Below, in pieces: positions 7,505 to 18,700 of a stretch of 24,449 nucleotides of DNA. Both the position numbers and the translations under genes were made by a program. The notes beneath the pieces were generated by a model that was not told where the DNA came from, made no database searches, and saw only the letters and a program-made list of their open reading frames with translations. How positions within the stretch are numbered: position 1 is the stretch's first letter; the number at the start of each line of letters is the position of its first letter. The DNA comes from JAWLGW01 sp964569055 (lineage in GTDB: Bacteria > Planctomycetota > J058), in assembly GCA_964569055.1 (NCBI GenBank), contig CAZMSZ010000073.1:1-24449 (forward strand). Direction: 5' to 3'.

Positions 7505-9816
7505 CGCAAGCGACACGCGCACGGCCGCGCGTGGAGCTCGCGACCTCCAAGGCGCTCGCGGGCGGCGTGATCGCTTGCGGCGCGTGGGCCACGGCGCTCG
7601 GCGCGGTCGCCCTGCTGGCGATCGGGCTCGACGACCCGCGCGGCCCCGATCCGCCGGGGCAGCGGTTCGGCGTCCGCCTGGCGCTCGGGCTCCTGGCCGG
7701 CGGGCTGGGCCTGATCGCGCTGCAGCTCGGCGCCCGCCGGGTCGCGGCGTTGGCGGGCGCCTTGACCGCCGCCCTGGCCATGGTCGGGCTGGCCGAGGGC
7801 GGGCCCGACCTCTCGGCGAGCTGGGAGCTCGCGGGCGGGATCGCCGCCGGCGCGCCGCTGCGCGCCGCAGCGCTCCTGCTCGCGGGCGCGGGCCTGTTCG
7901 TGAGCGGCGCGCGCCTCGACGGCGGCGTCCGCCAGGTGGCGGGCCTGTTGGGCGTGGCGGCGCTGGCCCTGGCCGCGCTCGCCCTGGTGGGGCCGCGCCG
8001 CGGGGTCGACCTGGCGCTCGCGCCCGAGGAGCTGACCACGTTCGCGTCCAGCGCGGCCGGGGTGACGCTGCTGGCGGCGGGCCTCGTCGCGTTGGGCTGG
8101 GCCCAGGACGCGCACGAGGGCCCGAGCGGCGCGTACGCCCGCCGGGTCGGGTTCTCGGCGGCCGCCCTCGGCGCGCTCGGCTCGGCGCTGGGCTGGAACG
8201 CGCTGGTCGGCCAGGAGCTGGCGCGGGCGCGCGCGGAGGTCGAGGACAACGCGGCGCGGCTGCGGCGAGAGCTCGCGTTCCGGCTCGGAGAGCGGGTCGA
8301 GGCGTTCGCCCGCCTCGCGGAGCGCTGGGCCGCGCTGCCGCGGGCCGAGGCGGCCGGCTGGTCGCTCGAGGCGACCAGCGCCGTGGTCGAGCAGCGGGGC
8401 TATCGCTCGGTGCGCTGGCTCACCGCCGAGGGCCACCCCGCCGTCGGCGCCGCGCACGTCCTCGCCGCGCCGGTGGCCACGGCGGCGCCCTCGCCCGGCC
8501 TGCGGGCCCTCCTGCAGGAGGCCGCCGGCGCGGGCGGCGTCGTGGCGTCGCGGCGCGTCGCCTACCCCGACGGAGGGCAGGGCTGCCTGCTGGTCGCCCC
8601 GCTCCGGGCGCGCTCGCGCGGCACCGCGGCCGGCGCCTCGGCGCTGCTCGGCGGCGCGGCCCCGCGCGCCGCGGCCCCGGCCTTCCTGGCGGCCGAGCTC
8701 GACGTGGGCGCGCTCCTGTCCGACCTCGAGCGCCACCAGCGCGAGCTCGGCTACCTGTTCGCGCTGTCGCTCGAGGGCGAGCCGCTGATCGGACCGACGG
8801 GGGTGCGGCCGACGTACGACGCGGCCTGGGGGCGCGAGGGCGCCCCGCTCGACCTGGCGGCGCGCGCCTGGAGCACGCGCTGCTGGCCCGACCCCGCGGC
8901 GCTCGTCGCGCAGGGCAGCCCGCTGCCCGAGCTGGCCCTCGGCGCGGGGCTGCTGCTCTCCCTCGCCCTGGCCCTGACCGGCAGCCTGGCGCTGCGCGAG
9001 CGGGAGCGCCTCAACGACGCGGAGGCGGCCCGCGCCGCGCTCGAGCACGAGGTGGACGAGCGGCGCGTGATCGAGGCCCGCCTGGTGGTGCAGGCCGAGC
9101 GGCTCGAGCACGCCGCGCTGGCGCTGGCGCAGTCGAACCAGGACCTCGAGGAGTTCGCCTACGTCGCCGCGCACGACCTGCGCTCGCCCCTGCGCGCGAT
9201 CCAGAACCTCTCCGAGTGGATCGAGGAGGACCTCGGCGCGGCGCTGGCCGGCGAGGCCCGCGAGAACATGGAGCTCCTGCGCGCGCGGGTGCAGCGCATG
9301 GAGCGCCTGCTCGACAGCCTGCTCCAGTACTCGCGGGCGGGGCGGCGGGCCTACGCCACCGAGCAGGTCGACACCCGCCAGCTCGTCGAGTCCGCCTGGG
9401 ACCTCGTGGGCGAGCAGCGCTTCGAGCTCAGCCTGCTCGGCGAGTTCCCCGTGTTGAGCGCGCCGCGCACCCCGCTGGAGCAGGTGCTGCTGAACCTGCT
9501 CGACAACGCGGTGAAGCACCACGACGGTGAGCGCGGCTGGGTGGAGGTGATCGCCGAGCCGCTCGCCGACGAGGGCGCGGTGGCGATCACCGTCCGCGAC
9601 GACGGCCCGGGGATCCCGCCCGAGTTCCACGCGCGGGTGTTCGGCATGTTCAAGACGCTGCGCCCCCGCGACAAGGTCGAGGGGAGCGGGATCGGCCTGG
9701 CGCTCGTCAAGCGGATCGTGAACCGCTACGGCGGGCAGGTGGCGATCGTCTCGGGCGCCGGGCGCGGCGCGGCGGTCCGGTTCACCTGGCCGCTCGAGCC
9801 CGTGGCGCAGGCTTAG
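7501..9816 (+). CDS. Polytopic membrane sensor histidine kinase with CHASE-like extracytoplasmic domain
   Basis: 771 residues. GTG 7501 overlaps the TGA of the regulator gene (GTGA), with AAGGAAG seven bases upstream. The N-terminal 230 residues contain six or seven Ala/Leu/Gly-rich transmembrane segments, like MASE-type sensor regions. Then comes a soluble part (about 230-465) whose helical opening (NAARLRRELAFRLGERVEAFARLAERW) resembles CHASE domains, a further membrane helix (about 480-500), a coiled coil, a HisKA domain with phospho-acceptor H558 in AAHDLRSPL, and HATPase_c with DDGPGIP and GSGIGLALVK. The HisKA/HATPase sequence (LEEFAYVAAHDL, MFKTLRPRD) is of the phytochrome-like kinase subtype. 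The next gene, a single receiver, fits as its direct phosphate acceptor. The ligand is unknown. Confidence 0.92.
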   Translation: MTQATRARPRVELATSKALAGGVIACGAWATALGAVALLAIGLDDPRGPDPPGQRFGVRLALGLLAGGLGLIALQLGARRVAALAGALTAALAMVGLAEGGPDLSASWELAGGIAAGAPLRAAALLLAGAGLFVSGARLDGGVRQVAGLLGVAALALAALALVGPRRGVDLALAPEELTTFASSAAGVTLLAAGLVALGWAQDAHEGPSGAYARRVGFSAAALGALGSALGWNALVGQELARARAEVEDNAARLRRELAFRLGERVEAFARLAERWAALPRAEAAGWSLEATSAVVEQRGYRSVRWLTAEGHPAVGAAHVLAAPVATAAPSPGLRALLQEAAGAGGVVASRRVAYPDGGQGCLLVAPLRARSRGTAAGASALLGGAAPRAAAPAFLAAELDVGALLSDLERHQRELGYLFALSLEGEPLIGPTGVRPTYDAAWGREGAPLDLAARAWSTRCWPDPAALVAQGSPLPELALGAGLLLSLALALTGSLALRERERLNDAEAARAALEHEVDERRVIEARLVVQAERLEHAALALAQSNQDLEEFAYVAAHDLRSPLRAIQNLSEWIEEDLGAALAGEARENMELLRARVQRMERLLDSLLQYSRAGRRAYATEQVDTRQLVESAWDLVGEQRFELSLLGEFPVLSAPRTPLEQVLLNLLDNAVKHHDGERGWVEVIAEPLADEGAVAITVRDDGPGIPPEFHARVFGMFKTLRPRDKVEGSGIGLALVKRIVNRYGGQVAIVSGAGRGAAVRFTWPLEPVAQA

Positions 9817-9827
9817 AGGGGCTCGCC

Positions 9828-10262
9828 GTGGGCGCGCAGGACGTGACGGTACGGGTGCTGTTGGTCGAGGACGACGAGGTCGACCAGCGGGCGATCTTGC
9901 GGGCGTTCCGCCGCGCCGCGCTCCCGTGCGAGGTGACCGTGGTGGAGGACGGGCGCGAGGCGCTCGACGTGCTGCGCGGCGCCAACGGGCGCGAGCGCCT
10001 GCCGCGGCCGTACCTGGTGCTGCTCGACCTCAACCTGCCGCGCATGGACGGGATCGAGCTCTTGCGCGAGCTGCGGCGCGATCCGGAGCTGGCGCGGACG
10101 GTGGTGTTCGTGCTGACCACGTCCAACGCCGAGGAGGACCGCCAGGCGGCCTACGGCCTGAACGTGGCCGGCTACATGGTCAAGGCGGCCGTGGCCGAGG
10201 GCGGGCTGCGCCCCCTGACCGACCTGTTGGGCCGATACTGCTCGACGGTGGAGCTGCCCTGA
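9828..10262 (+). CDS. Single-domain response regulator (Rcp1-like)
   Basis: A receiver of 144 residues with EDD at 14-16, phospho-Asp D67 in LVLLDLNLPRMDG, the switch Thr in LTTS, and Lys in GYMVKA. The longer alpha-4 region with SNAEEDRQAAYGLNVAGY is typical of receivers that partner phytochrome-type kinases (Rcp1 group). GTG 9828 has GAGGGG six bases upstream and lies 11 bases after the kinase stop; its own stop abuts the next GTG. The order (kinase, receiver, receiver-kinase) suggests it shuttles phosphate from the membrane kinase to downstream proteins. There is no output domain. Confidence 0.93.
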   Translation: MGAQDVTVRVLLVEDDEVDQRAILRAFRRAALPCEVTVVEDGREALDVLRGANGRERLPRPYLVLLDLNLPRMDGIELLRELRRDPELARTVVFVLTTSNAEEDRQAAYGLNVAGYMVKAAVAEGGLRPLTDLLGRYCSTVELP

Positions 10263-11390
10263 GTGCCGACCCGGAGCGCCGACAGCCTGCTGCTCGTCGA
10301 GGACGACGCGGTCGACCGGCGCGGTGTGCGCCGCATGCTGGCCGCGGGGCCGCTGCGGCGGGCGACGCTGACCGAGGCCGACAGCGTGGCGGCCGCCGTC
10401 GCGGCCCTCGAGGGCGGGCGCTTCGACTGCATCCTGATGGACTATCGGCTCCCCGACGGCGAGGGGCTCGACCTGCTGCGCCGGCTCACCGCGAGCGGCG
10501 GGATCCCCGCGCCGGTGGTCGTGCTGACCGGGCACCACGAGGAGGAGCTCGCCACCTCGTGCCTCACCGCCGGCGCGCAGGACTACCTGGTCAAGGGCAA
10601 GTTCGACGCCGACGCGCTGGCGCGCTCGATCCGCTACGCGCGCGAGCGCTGGCGGCTGCGGCAGGAGCTGGTCGACAAGGCGAACGCGCTCGAGCGCTCC
10701 AACGTGGAGCTGGAGCGGTTCGCCTACGTGGCCTCCCACGACCTGCAGGAGCCGCTGCGCACGATCCGCGGCTTCGGCGAGCGCCTCGCGGCCCGCTGCG
10801 GCGAGCGCCTCGACCCGACCGAGCGGGAATACCTCGACCGCATGCTGGCCGCGACCGAGCGCATGCAGGAGCAGATCCGCGACCTGCTCGCGCTGTCGCG
10901 GATCTCGACCTCCGAGGCGCCCCCCGAGCGGGTCGAGCTCGGCGAGGTGCTCGAGCGCGTGCGCGCCGACCTCGCCGGCCACCTCGAGGCGGAGCAGGCC
11001 GAGCTCGAGGTCCGCCCCGCCCCGGCGGTCCTCGGCAACGAGCCGCAGCTCCGCCGCCTGTTCGCGAACCTGATCGGCAACGCGCTCAAGTTCCGCAGCC
11101 CGGGGCGCGCCCCCCGGGTCGAGGTCAGCGCCGAGCCCGCCCCAGGCGAGCCCGGCCGCCTCCTCGTCACCGTGCGCGACAACGGGATCGGCTTCGAGCC
11201 CGCCATGGCCGAGGCCGTGTTCCGCCCCTTCAAGCGCCTCCACCGCCGCGAGCAGTACCCCGGCACCGGGATCGGCCTCGCGATCGCGAAGGCCGTGGTC
11301 GAACGCCACGGCGGGAAGATCGAGGCCGAAGGCCGCCCCGGCGAGGGCGCGACGTTCCGGTTCACGCTGCCGCTGGCCGGGAGGGCCTGA
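10263..11390 (+). CDS. Receiver-histidine kinase (REC-HisKA-HATPase_c)
   Basis: 375 residues, starting at GTG 10263 directly after the previous stop, with GGTGGAG nine bases upstream. The receiver (8-125) has EDD at 13-15 and phospho-Asp D60 in CILMDYRLPDG, with DYLVKGKFDADALARSIRYA at its end. A helical linker leads to HisKA with phospho-acceptor H159 in ASHDLQEPLRTIRGF, then HATPase_c with DNGIGFEP and GTGIGLAIAKAVVERHGG. There is no sensor or membrane domain. The receiver probably controls the kinase, so this protein could be the integrator at the end of the operon. Its stop is 3 bases from the convergent macB stop. Confidence 0.93.
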   Translation: MPTRSADSLLLVEDDAVDRRGVRRMLAAGPLRRATLTEADSVAAAVAALEGGRFDCILMDYRLPDGEGLDLLRRLTASGGIPAPVVVLTGHHEEELATSCLTAGAQDYLVKGKFDADALARSIRYARERWRLRQELVDKANALERSNVELERFAYVASHDLQEPLRTIRGFGERLAARCGERLDPTEREYLDRMLAATERMQEQIRDLLALSRISTSEAPPERVELGEVLERVRADLAGHLEAEQAELEVRPAPAVLGNEPQLRRLFANLIGNALKFRSPGRAPRVEVSAEPAPGEPGRLLVTVRDNGIGFEPAMAEAVFRPFKRLHRREQYPGTGIGLAIAKAVVERHGGKIEAEGRPGEGATFRFTLPLAGRA

Positions 11391-11393
11391 GCT

Positions 11394-13361
<1,968 letters not shown>

Positions 13362-13364
13362 GCC

Positions 13365-14642
13365 TCAGCGCCTCCCGCGCAGGAGGCGCATGGGGTTGAC
13401 CGGGCCGCCCCGGCCCGCGCCCATCTCGACCCCCACCAGGATCGGGTCGCCCTCGCGCAGCGCGCCGGGCTCCAGCGGCTCGATCGCGACCAGCGACCCG
13501 TCGCTGGGGCCCGCCCGCACCGGCACGGCGCGCGGCACCTCGCGCTCGCCCTGCCGCTCCAGCACCCACACCTGTGAAGGGCGCGCGCCGCCGGCGCCGC
13601 GCTCGCCGCCGGCGCCGGCGGCCGGGGCCGCGCCGCGGGCCTCGCTGGGGCCGCGCCGGCGCGCGTCGGCCGGGCCGTCGGCGCCGTCCTCCGCCGGGGG
13701 CCGGAAGCGCAGCGCCGCCGCCGGGACCGCCAGGGCGTCGTCGGCCCGGCGCACCTCGACCGAGACGTTGGCCGTCATGCCCGGGAGCAGCAGCTCGTCG
13801 GGGTTGTCGGTGGCCACGATCACCTGGTAGGTGACCACGTTCTCGGTGACCGTCGGCCCCAAGCGCCGCTGCGCCACCCGCCCCTCGAAGCGTCGCGCGG
13901 GGTAGGCGTCGACGGTGAACGTGACCCGCTGCCCCGAGTGGATCCGCCCAATGTCGGCCTCGTCCACCGCCGCCTCGACGCGCATTTGGCGCAGGTCCTC
14001 GGCGATCGTGAACAGGGTCGGCGTCTGGAGGCTCGCCGCCACCGTCTGCCCCACGTCGACCGCGCGGCTCAGGACCACCCCGTCGATCGGGCTGGTGATC
14101 GTGGCGTAGGCGAGGTTGGTGCGAGCCATGCGCACGGCGCCCTGGGCCTGGGTGACGCGGGTCTCCTCCGCCCGCAGCGAGGCCTCGGCCGAGCGCACCG
14201 CGAAGCCCGCGGCCTCGACCTCCTCCTCCTTGGCGAGGTTCTGCTTGGAGAGCCGCTCGGTGCGGCGCAGCTTGGCGCGCGCCTCCTCCACCGCCACCCG
14301 GGCCCGCTCGACCGAGGCCTGGGCCGCGAGCAGCGCCGCCTCCTCCTGGGCGAGCCGCGCCTCGAGGGCGTCGGTCTCGAGCCGCGCGATCACCTGCCCG
14401 CGGCGCACGCGCGAGTTGAAGTCGACCAGGATCTCCTCGAGCACGCCCGAGACCTGCGTGCCGACCTCGACCGTGGTCACGGCCTGGAGCGTCCCGGTGG
14501 TGCTCACGGCCTCGATCACCGTCCCGCGCGCCAGGGGCGCCGTGCGCCAGATCGGCGCGCCGGTCCCCTGCTCGCGCCCGAGCGTCCACCAGCCCGCGAA
14601 CGCGGCGCCGAGCAGGGTGAGGGCGATCAACAGCTTCTTCAT
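13365..14642 (-). CDS. macA: MacA/RND-type periplasmic adaptor (membrane fusion protein)
   Basis: 425 residues. An N-terminal uncleaved membrane anchor or signal (MKKLLIALTLLGAAFAGWW) is followed by a lipoyl-like half (GTQVSGVLEEILVDFNSRVRRGQVIARLE), an alpha-helical hairpin (about 95-160, Ala/Glu/Arg heptads), the second lipoyl half (ITSPIDGVVLSRAVDVGQTV) and beta-barrel domains. ATG 14642 has GAGGGG four bases upstream. A 45-residue Ala/Gly/Arg/Pro-rich insert near 318-365 within the C-terminal domain is unusual and looks like a disordered loop. It forms an operon with macB. The closest named family is MacA; the symbol is by family, not by proven orthology. Confidence 0.92.
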   Translation of the reverse strand: MKKLLIALTLLGAAFAGWWTLGREQGTGAPIWRTAPLARGTVIEAVSTTGTLQAVTTVEVGTQVSGVLEEILVDFNSRVRRGQVIARLETDALEARLAQEEAALLAAQASVERARVAVEEARAKLRRTERLSKQNLAKEEEVEAAGFAVRSAEASLRAEETRVTQAQGAVRMARTNLAYATITSPIDGVVLSRAVDVGQTVAASLQTPTLFTIAEDLRQMRVEAAVDEADIGRIHSGQRVTFTVDAYPARRFEGRVAQRRLGPTVTENVVTYQVIVATDNPDELLLPGMTANVSVEVRRADDALAVPAAALRFRPPAEDGADGPADARRRGPSEARGAAPAAGAGGERGAGGARPSQVWVLERQGEREVPRAVPVRAGPSDGSLVAIEPLEPGALREGDPILVGVEMGAGRGGPVNPMRLLRGRR

Positions 14643-14768
14643 GGCCCCTCGAACGTCCGGCGCCGCGCGCCCATTCCGCGCCGCGCGCGGCGCCTCGGGC
14701 GCGTGGGCTCCGTCATACGACGCCGGCGGCGAACCGGCCAGGCAACCGGGAGACGGGCCCGGGGGGCG

Positions 14769-15119
14769 CTACTCGAGCTTGGCCCCCGAGGCGCGGAGGA
14801 TATCCTCGAGCTGCAGCTCGTCGAGCCCGAACTGCGGGGCGATCTTGTTGAAGAACGCCAGCTCCTTGGCGGCGATCGTGCCGTCGGCCGCGACCAGGTC
14901 CACCAGCGAGCGGAAGAGCTGCGCGCGCTCGGTGGGGTCCTTGGGGATCGCGCCCTTGACCTTGCCGCCCTTGGCGACCTCCTTCACGATCGCCTCGACC
15001 TCGGCCTTGGGGACGCCCAGCTCCTGAGCGGCCTTGAACAGCAGCGGCTTCTCGTGGGCGTCGAGCTTGCCGTCGATCAGGGCGGCCGCGACGATGACCT
15101 TGAAGTGCTCGACCGACAT
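14769..15119 (-). CDS. TerB-like domain protein
   Basis: 116 residues, all helical, with two acidic, EF-hand-like motifs characteristic of TerB folds: ALIDGKLDAHEKPLL near the N-terminus and LVAADGTIAAKELAFFNKIA near residue 80. TerB-like domains bind divalent metal and occur in tellurite-resistance and membrane-stress complexes, but a lone copy far from other ter genes may do something else. ATG 15119 has GGGGGAG four bases upstream. No signal peptide or membrane helix is present, so it is cytoplasmic. It lies 79 bases after the YbaK-like gene and 126 bases before the adaptor gene, on the same strand. Confidence 0.85.
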   Translation of the reverse strand: MSVEHFKVIVAAALIDGKLDAHEKPLLFKAAQELGVPKAEVEAIVKEVAKGGKVKGAIPKDPTERAQLFRSLVDLVAADGTIAAKELAFFNKIAPQFGLDELQLEDILRASGAKLE

Positions 15120-15198
15120 GGCGCTCCCCCGCCGGCGCGAGCGGCGCGCGCGGCGGGCTCAGTATCGCTCGGGGCCTGGGCGGACGCGAGCGCGGCCT

Positions 15199-15675
15199 TC
15201 AGCTCGCCAGCGCCGCGAACCGGCCCACCCGGGGGGCGACGATCCGGGCGAAGTCGGCGTAGCGCATGCGGATCGCGTCGCGGTGGTCGCCGGCGTTGAA
15301 CGTGATCCGGTCCTCGCGGGCGAGGTGCTCGTCGACGTAGACCTCCTGGTCGTAGAGCGGCCCGAGCGGCGGCATGCCGCCGGCCTCGCAGCGGCCGTAG
15401 AGGTGGCGGAAGTCGTCCTCGTCCGCCAGCCGCAGCTCGCCGCCCCCGACCAGCGCCTCGAGGCGGGGAACGTCGATCCGGAACGGGGCGGGCACCACCG
15501 CCATGATCGCGTGGCCGTCCTCGCGGAAGAACACGACCGTCTTGGCCCAGTCGTAGCCCGAGACGTGCGCCGCCGCCGCCTCCTCCTGGGCCGTGAACGC
15601 CTCGGCGTGCCGGATCACCTCGTGCTGGACCTGCGCGTCCTTCAAGAACTGCTCGACCTCGGGTGCGATCGCCAC
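15199..15675 (-). CDS. YbaK/EbsC-type aminoacyl-tRNA deacylase
   Basis: 158 residues, the usual size for the YbaK/ProX editing fold. Family features are VQHEVIRHAEAFTAQEEAAAAHVSGYDWAKTVVF, with the conserved catalytic-type lysine at K45, followed by IMAVVPAPFRID and EAGGMPPLGPLYDQEVYVDE. Members hydrolyse mischarged tRNA (for example Cys-tRNA-Pro or Ala-tRNA-Pro) in trans; which substrate this copy uses cannot be read from sequence. The start is GTG 15675 with a near-perfect AGGAGGT five bases upstream. A sigma-54-like promoter lies about 30 bases upstream. It is not next to prolyl-tRNA synthetase. Confidence 0.9.
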   Translation of the reverse strand: MAIAPEVEQFLKDAQVQHEVIRHAEAFTAQEEAAAAHVSGYDWAKTVVFFREDGHAIMAVVPAPFRIDVPRLEALVGGGELRLADEDDFRHLYGRCEAGGMPPLGPLYDQEVYVDEHLAREDRITFNAGDHRDAIRMRYADFARIVAPRVGRFAALAS

Positions 15676-15705
15676 GCGCCACCTCCTAAGAGCGCACAGG
15701 AGCGG

Positions 15706-15721
15706 AGCAACCCCCGGGCCT
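15706..15721 (-). promoter_or_regulatory. Candidate sigma-54 promoter of the YbaK-like gene
   Basis: On the minus strand the site reads AGGCCCG-N4-TTGCT. It matches TGGCACG-N4-TTGCW at 10 of 12 positions, with the essential GG and GC at the required spacing. Transcription would start near 15696, giving a leader of about 20 bases that contains just the ribosome-binding site. The spacer is all G/C, so a chance match is possible. Confidence 0.4.
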
Positions 15722-15755
15722 GCCGGCCAGCGTCGCCCGCGCGGGCCGGGGCTGA

Positions 15756-15772
15756 CCGCGGCCCAGCCGCGG
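15756..15772. terminator. GC hairpin after the nuclease-fusion gene
   Basis: CCGCGGC and GCCGCGG form a perfect 7-bp stem with a 3-base loop, 20 bases beyond the stop of the minus-strand gene at 15793. There is no T-run, so it is at best a weak or Rho-assisted terminator. Confidence 0.4.
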
Positions 15773-15792
15773 CCGGGTCCTTCCCGACCCGC

Positions 15793-18700
15793 TCAGCGCG
15801 CGCGCACCGCGCCGCGCGCCGTGGCGTCGTCGCCTTCGACGCCGAGCGTGAGCCCGCGCACCTCGACCGCGCTCGGCGTGGGGATCGGCAGCGCCGGCCA
15901 GCGGCGAGTGAGCGCCTCGAGCGCCTCGGGGAGGGTGAGCTCGAGCAGGGCCGCCACGCCCCGGCGCCGATTCGGGTCGAGCGCGCTCTCCTCCGCGTCG
16001 GCCCGCAGCTCGGGGCGGCCGGCCAGGCGGACCTCGAGCAGCCCGCTCGGCCCGACGCGCGCCTGCCAGGGGAGCGTGGCGTGGGCGGTCACGCGCAGCA
16101 GCTCGCGCGCGGGGCCACCGGGCGGGGCCGCGGCGAGCACCACCTCGAGCTCGCCGAGGCCGACGGTCCAGCGGTCGGGCGCGGCGAGGGCGATCACCGG
16201 GGCCGCGCCGGGGCGCACCGTGAGCTCGAGCGGCGTCCCGGGTGGGAGGTCGGCTGCGTCCTGACCGAGGAGCGCCGCCGCGAACGCGCCGTCCACGCGG
16301 TCCGCCCAGGCTGGCGCGCCGAGCGCGGCGGCCAGGGCGGGGCCGCCGCGCAGGTCGAGCGCGCCGGCGCGCCAGGCGGCGTAGGCGACCCGGTTGAGGA
16401 GGTCGTCGTCGAGGGAGATCGCCACGTCGGCGCCGGCGGGGCCGCTCGGGACGGGGCCCGGCGTGTGGAGCGAGCCGCTCGGCCCCGCGGGCAGCGGGAG
16501 CGCTCCGCCTGGGCCGGTGACGCCGACCGCGGCGGCGAGGCGGAGCGTGGCTCCGTCGCGATCGAGGCGCACGTCCTCGAGCATGAAGCTGGCGCTGACC
16601 TCGCGGCCGAGAAGCTGCGCCCCGTGGCGGCGGCGCTGCGCGTCGGCCAGCACCTGATCGAGGGCGGGCGGCACCTTGGCGAGCGCCCAGGGCGCCAGCC
16701 GCTCGCGCAGCAGCCGCGCGGCCTGCGCGCTGACCCACGCGCGCGCGAAGTCGGGCAGGCCGGCGAAGTCGAGCGAAAAGCCGCGCAGCTCGACGGCGGT
16801 GTCCTCGAGCTCCGTGCGAGCCACCCCGCCCGCGACCCGAGCGGTGGCGAGCGCCGACACGGTCGCGGCCTGCGCGCTCAGCCTGAGCGGCACCCGCAGA
16901 CCCGTGCGCCGCATGGGGCCCAGGGTCACGGCGGCGCTGGCAGTCAGCTCGAGCGTCAGCGCGTCCACGTCGGCGCGCACGGCCAGCCCGTGGGCGGCCG
17001 GCGCGAGCGTCAGGCGCGGCGGGCGCGCCAGCGCGAGCCGCTCGGCGCGCACCTCGATATCGAACGCCAGGCCGAGGCGCTCGAACCGGCGGCTGAACAG
17101 CGGGTTCTTGGCCTGCAGCGCGGCCTCGAGGTCGGCGGCGGCCAGGCGCGCGCTGGCCCAGCGGGCGGCCTCCTCGAAGGCCCCTGGACCCAGGCGGAGC
17201 ACCACCGCGTCGGCCACGGGTTGATCGGCGGGGCGGAGGCGTCCCCCCACGACGGAGCGCCAGCGCGTGGCGCGGTTGCCGTGGGCGTCCTCGGCCGTCA
17301 CGTCGAACAGGCCGAACCCGGGCGCGAGCGGGATCGTGGCCGCGAACGCGCCGCTCGCGTCGGGCGTGACCGGGACGCCCGCCACCGCCAGCGTGAGCGG
17401 GCTCGCGTCGAAGACGCGCCCCTCCACGCGCACCACGCGGGCGTCGAGCGTCGCGCCCGGGGCGGGCGCGAGCAGCTCGACCCGCGGCGGGTCGGCGTCG
17501 GCCGGCGCGGGGAGCGGCGAGGGCGGGTGCGGGCGCGGCGGGCGGCCGCCCGGGTGGAGCTCGAGCTTGACCGCCAGCGCCCCGTGGTCGGCGCCGCGCG
17601 GGAAGAACACGCTGCGGTACACGACCTCGAACCCGCCGCCGTGCAGGACGTGGTCGATCAACTGGCGCGGCAGGAGCTGGACCCGCGCGTCCGAGCCCGC
17701 GGGCGAGGGCCAGCTGAAGGCGGCCCGGTCCCCCTCGAACGCGTCGAAGAAGCCGCGCCGCAGCAGCGCGAACGCGAGCGACTCCTGGCGCTCGGGGCTG
17801 CCGTCCCCGGGGGCGTCCGGGTCGAGGCGCAGGGGCGGGAAGTTGGGCTTGGGGAAGCGCGGCACGTTGAAGTCGCCCAGGATCACCACCCGATCGTGCG
17901 GCACCTGGCGGTAGAGCGCGTGGGCGCGCGCCGCCTGGTGTTCGAGCGGACCGCGGCGGTAGAGCTGGTGGTGCTGCAGGCCGCACACCAAGAACCCGCC
18001 CCGCTCGGCGGTCTTTTCGACCAGCAGCCAGGGCATGGCGAAGTGGACCGGGAACACGCTCACCGGCTGGCCGCGCAGCACGAGGTCGATCCGGGTGTGG
18101 GCGCGCGTGTTCCAGCTCTGCGCGCCGCCCCACTTCGCGCGGTACTCCGCCGCGCGCGCCGGGTCGCCCGCGAGCTCGGGCGGCGTCCAGTCGAGCCACT
18201 GCGTGCGGACGAGCGCGGTCTCCTCGCTCGGGCCCGCGCCGGGCGGGACGCTCCACGAGCGGGTGGCGGGCGAGCCGCCCTGCCCCAGCGTGCGCTCCTC
18301 GCCGCCCACGTGGAGCAGCGCGCGGCGCGAGAAGATCGCGTTGTTGTTGTCGAGCGGGAACTCCCAGATCGAGGGCACCAGCAGCCGCCCGGGGAGCGCC
18401 GCCGCGAGGATCGCCTCGGTGGTGGGGTCGAGCGTGCCGGGCCGCCCCGCGTGGGGCTTGCTCACCTCGGCCAGCACCAGGAAGTCGGGCTCGAGCGCGG
18501 CCAGGACGCGCACGTTGCCGGCGAGCGCGTTCACCTCCTCGTCGCCGACCCGGGCCGGGCGGGCGTGGTGCGCGTGCTCGCCCTTGCCGACGTTCCAGTA
18601 GACGAGCGTCAGCTCGCCCGGCGCCTCGCGCACGAGGTTCGCGCGCAGCTCGGCCTCGCTGGCGCCGACCCCCGGCACCAGGCGCAGCGCGCTCGGCACG

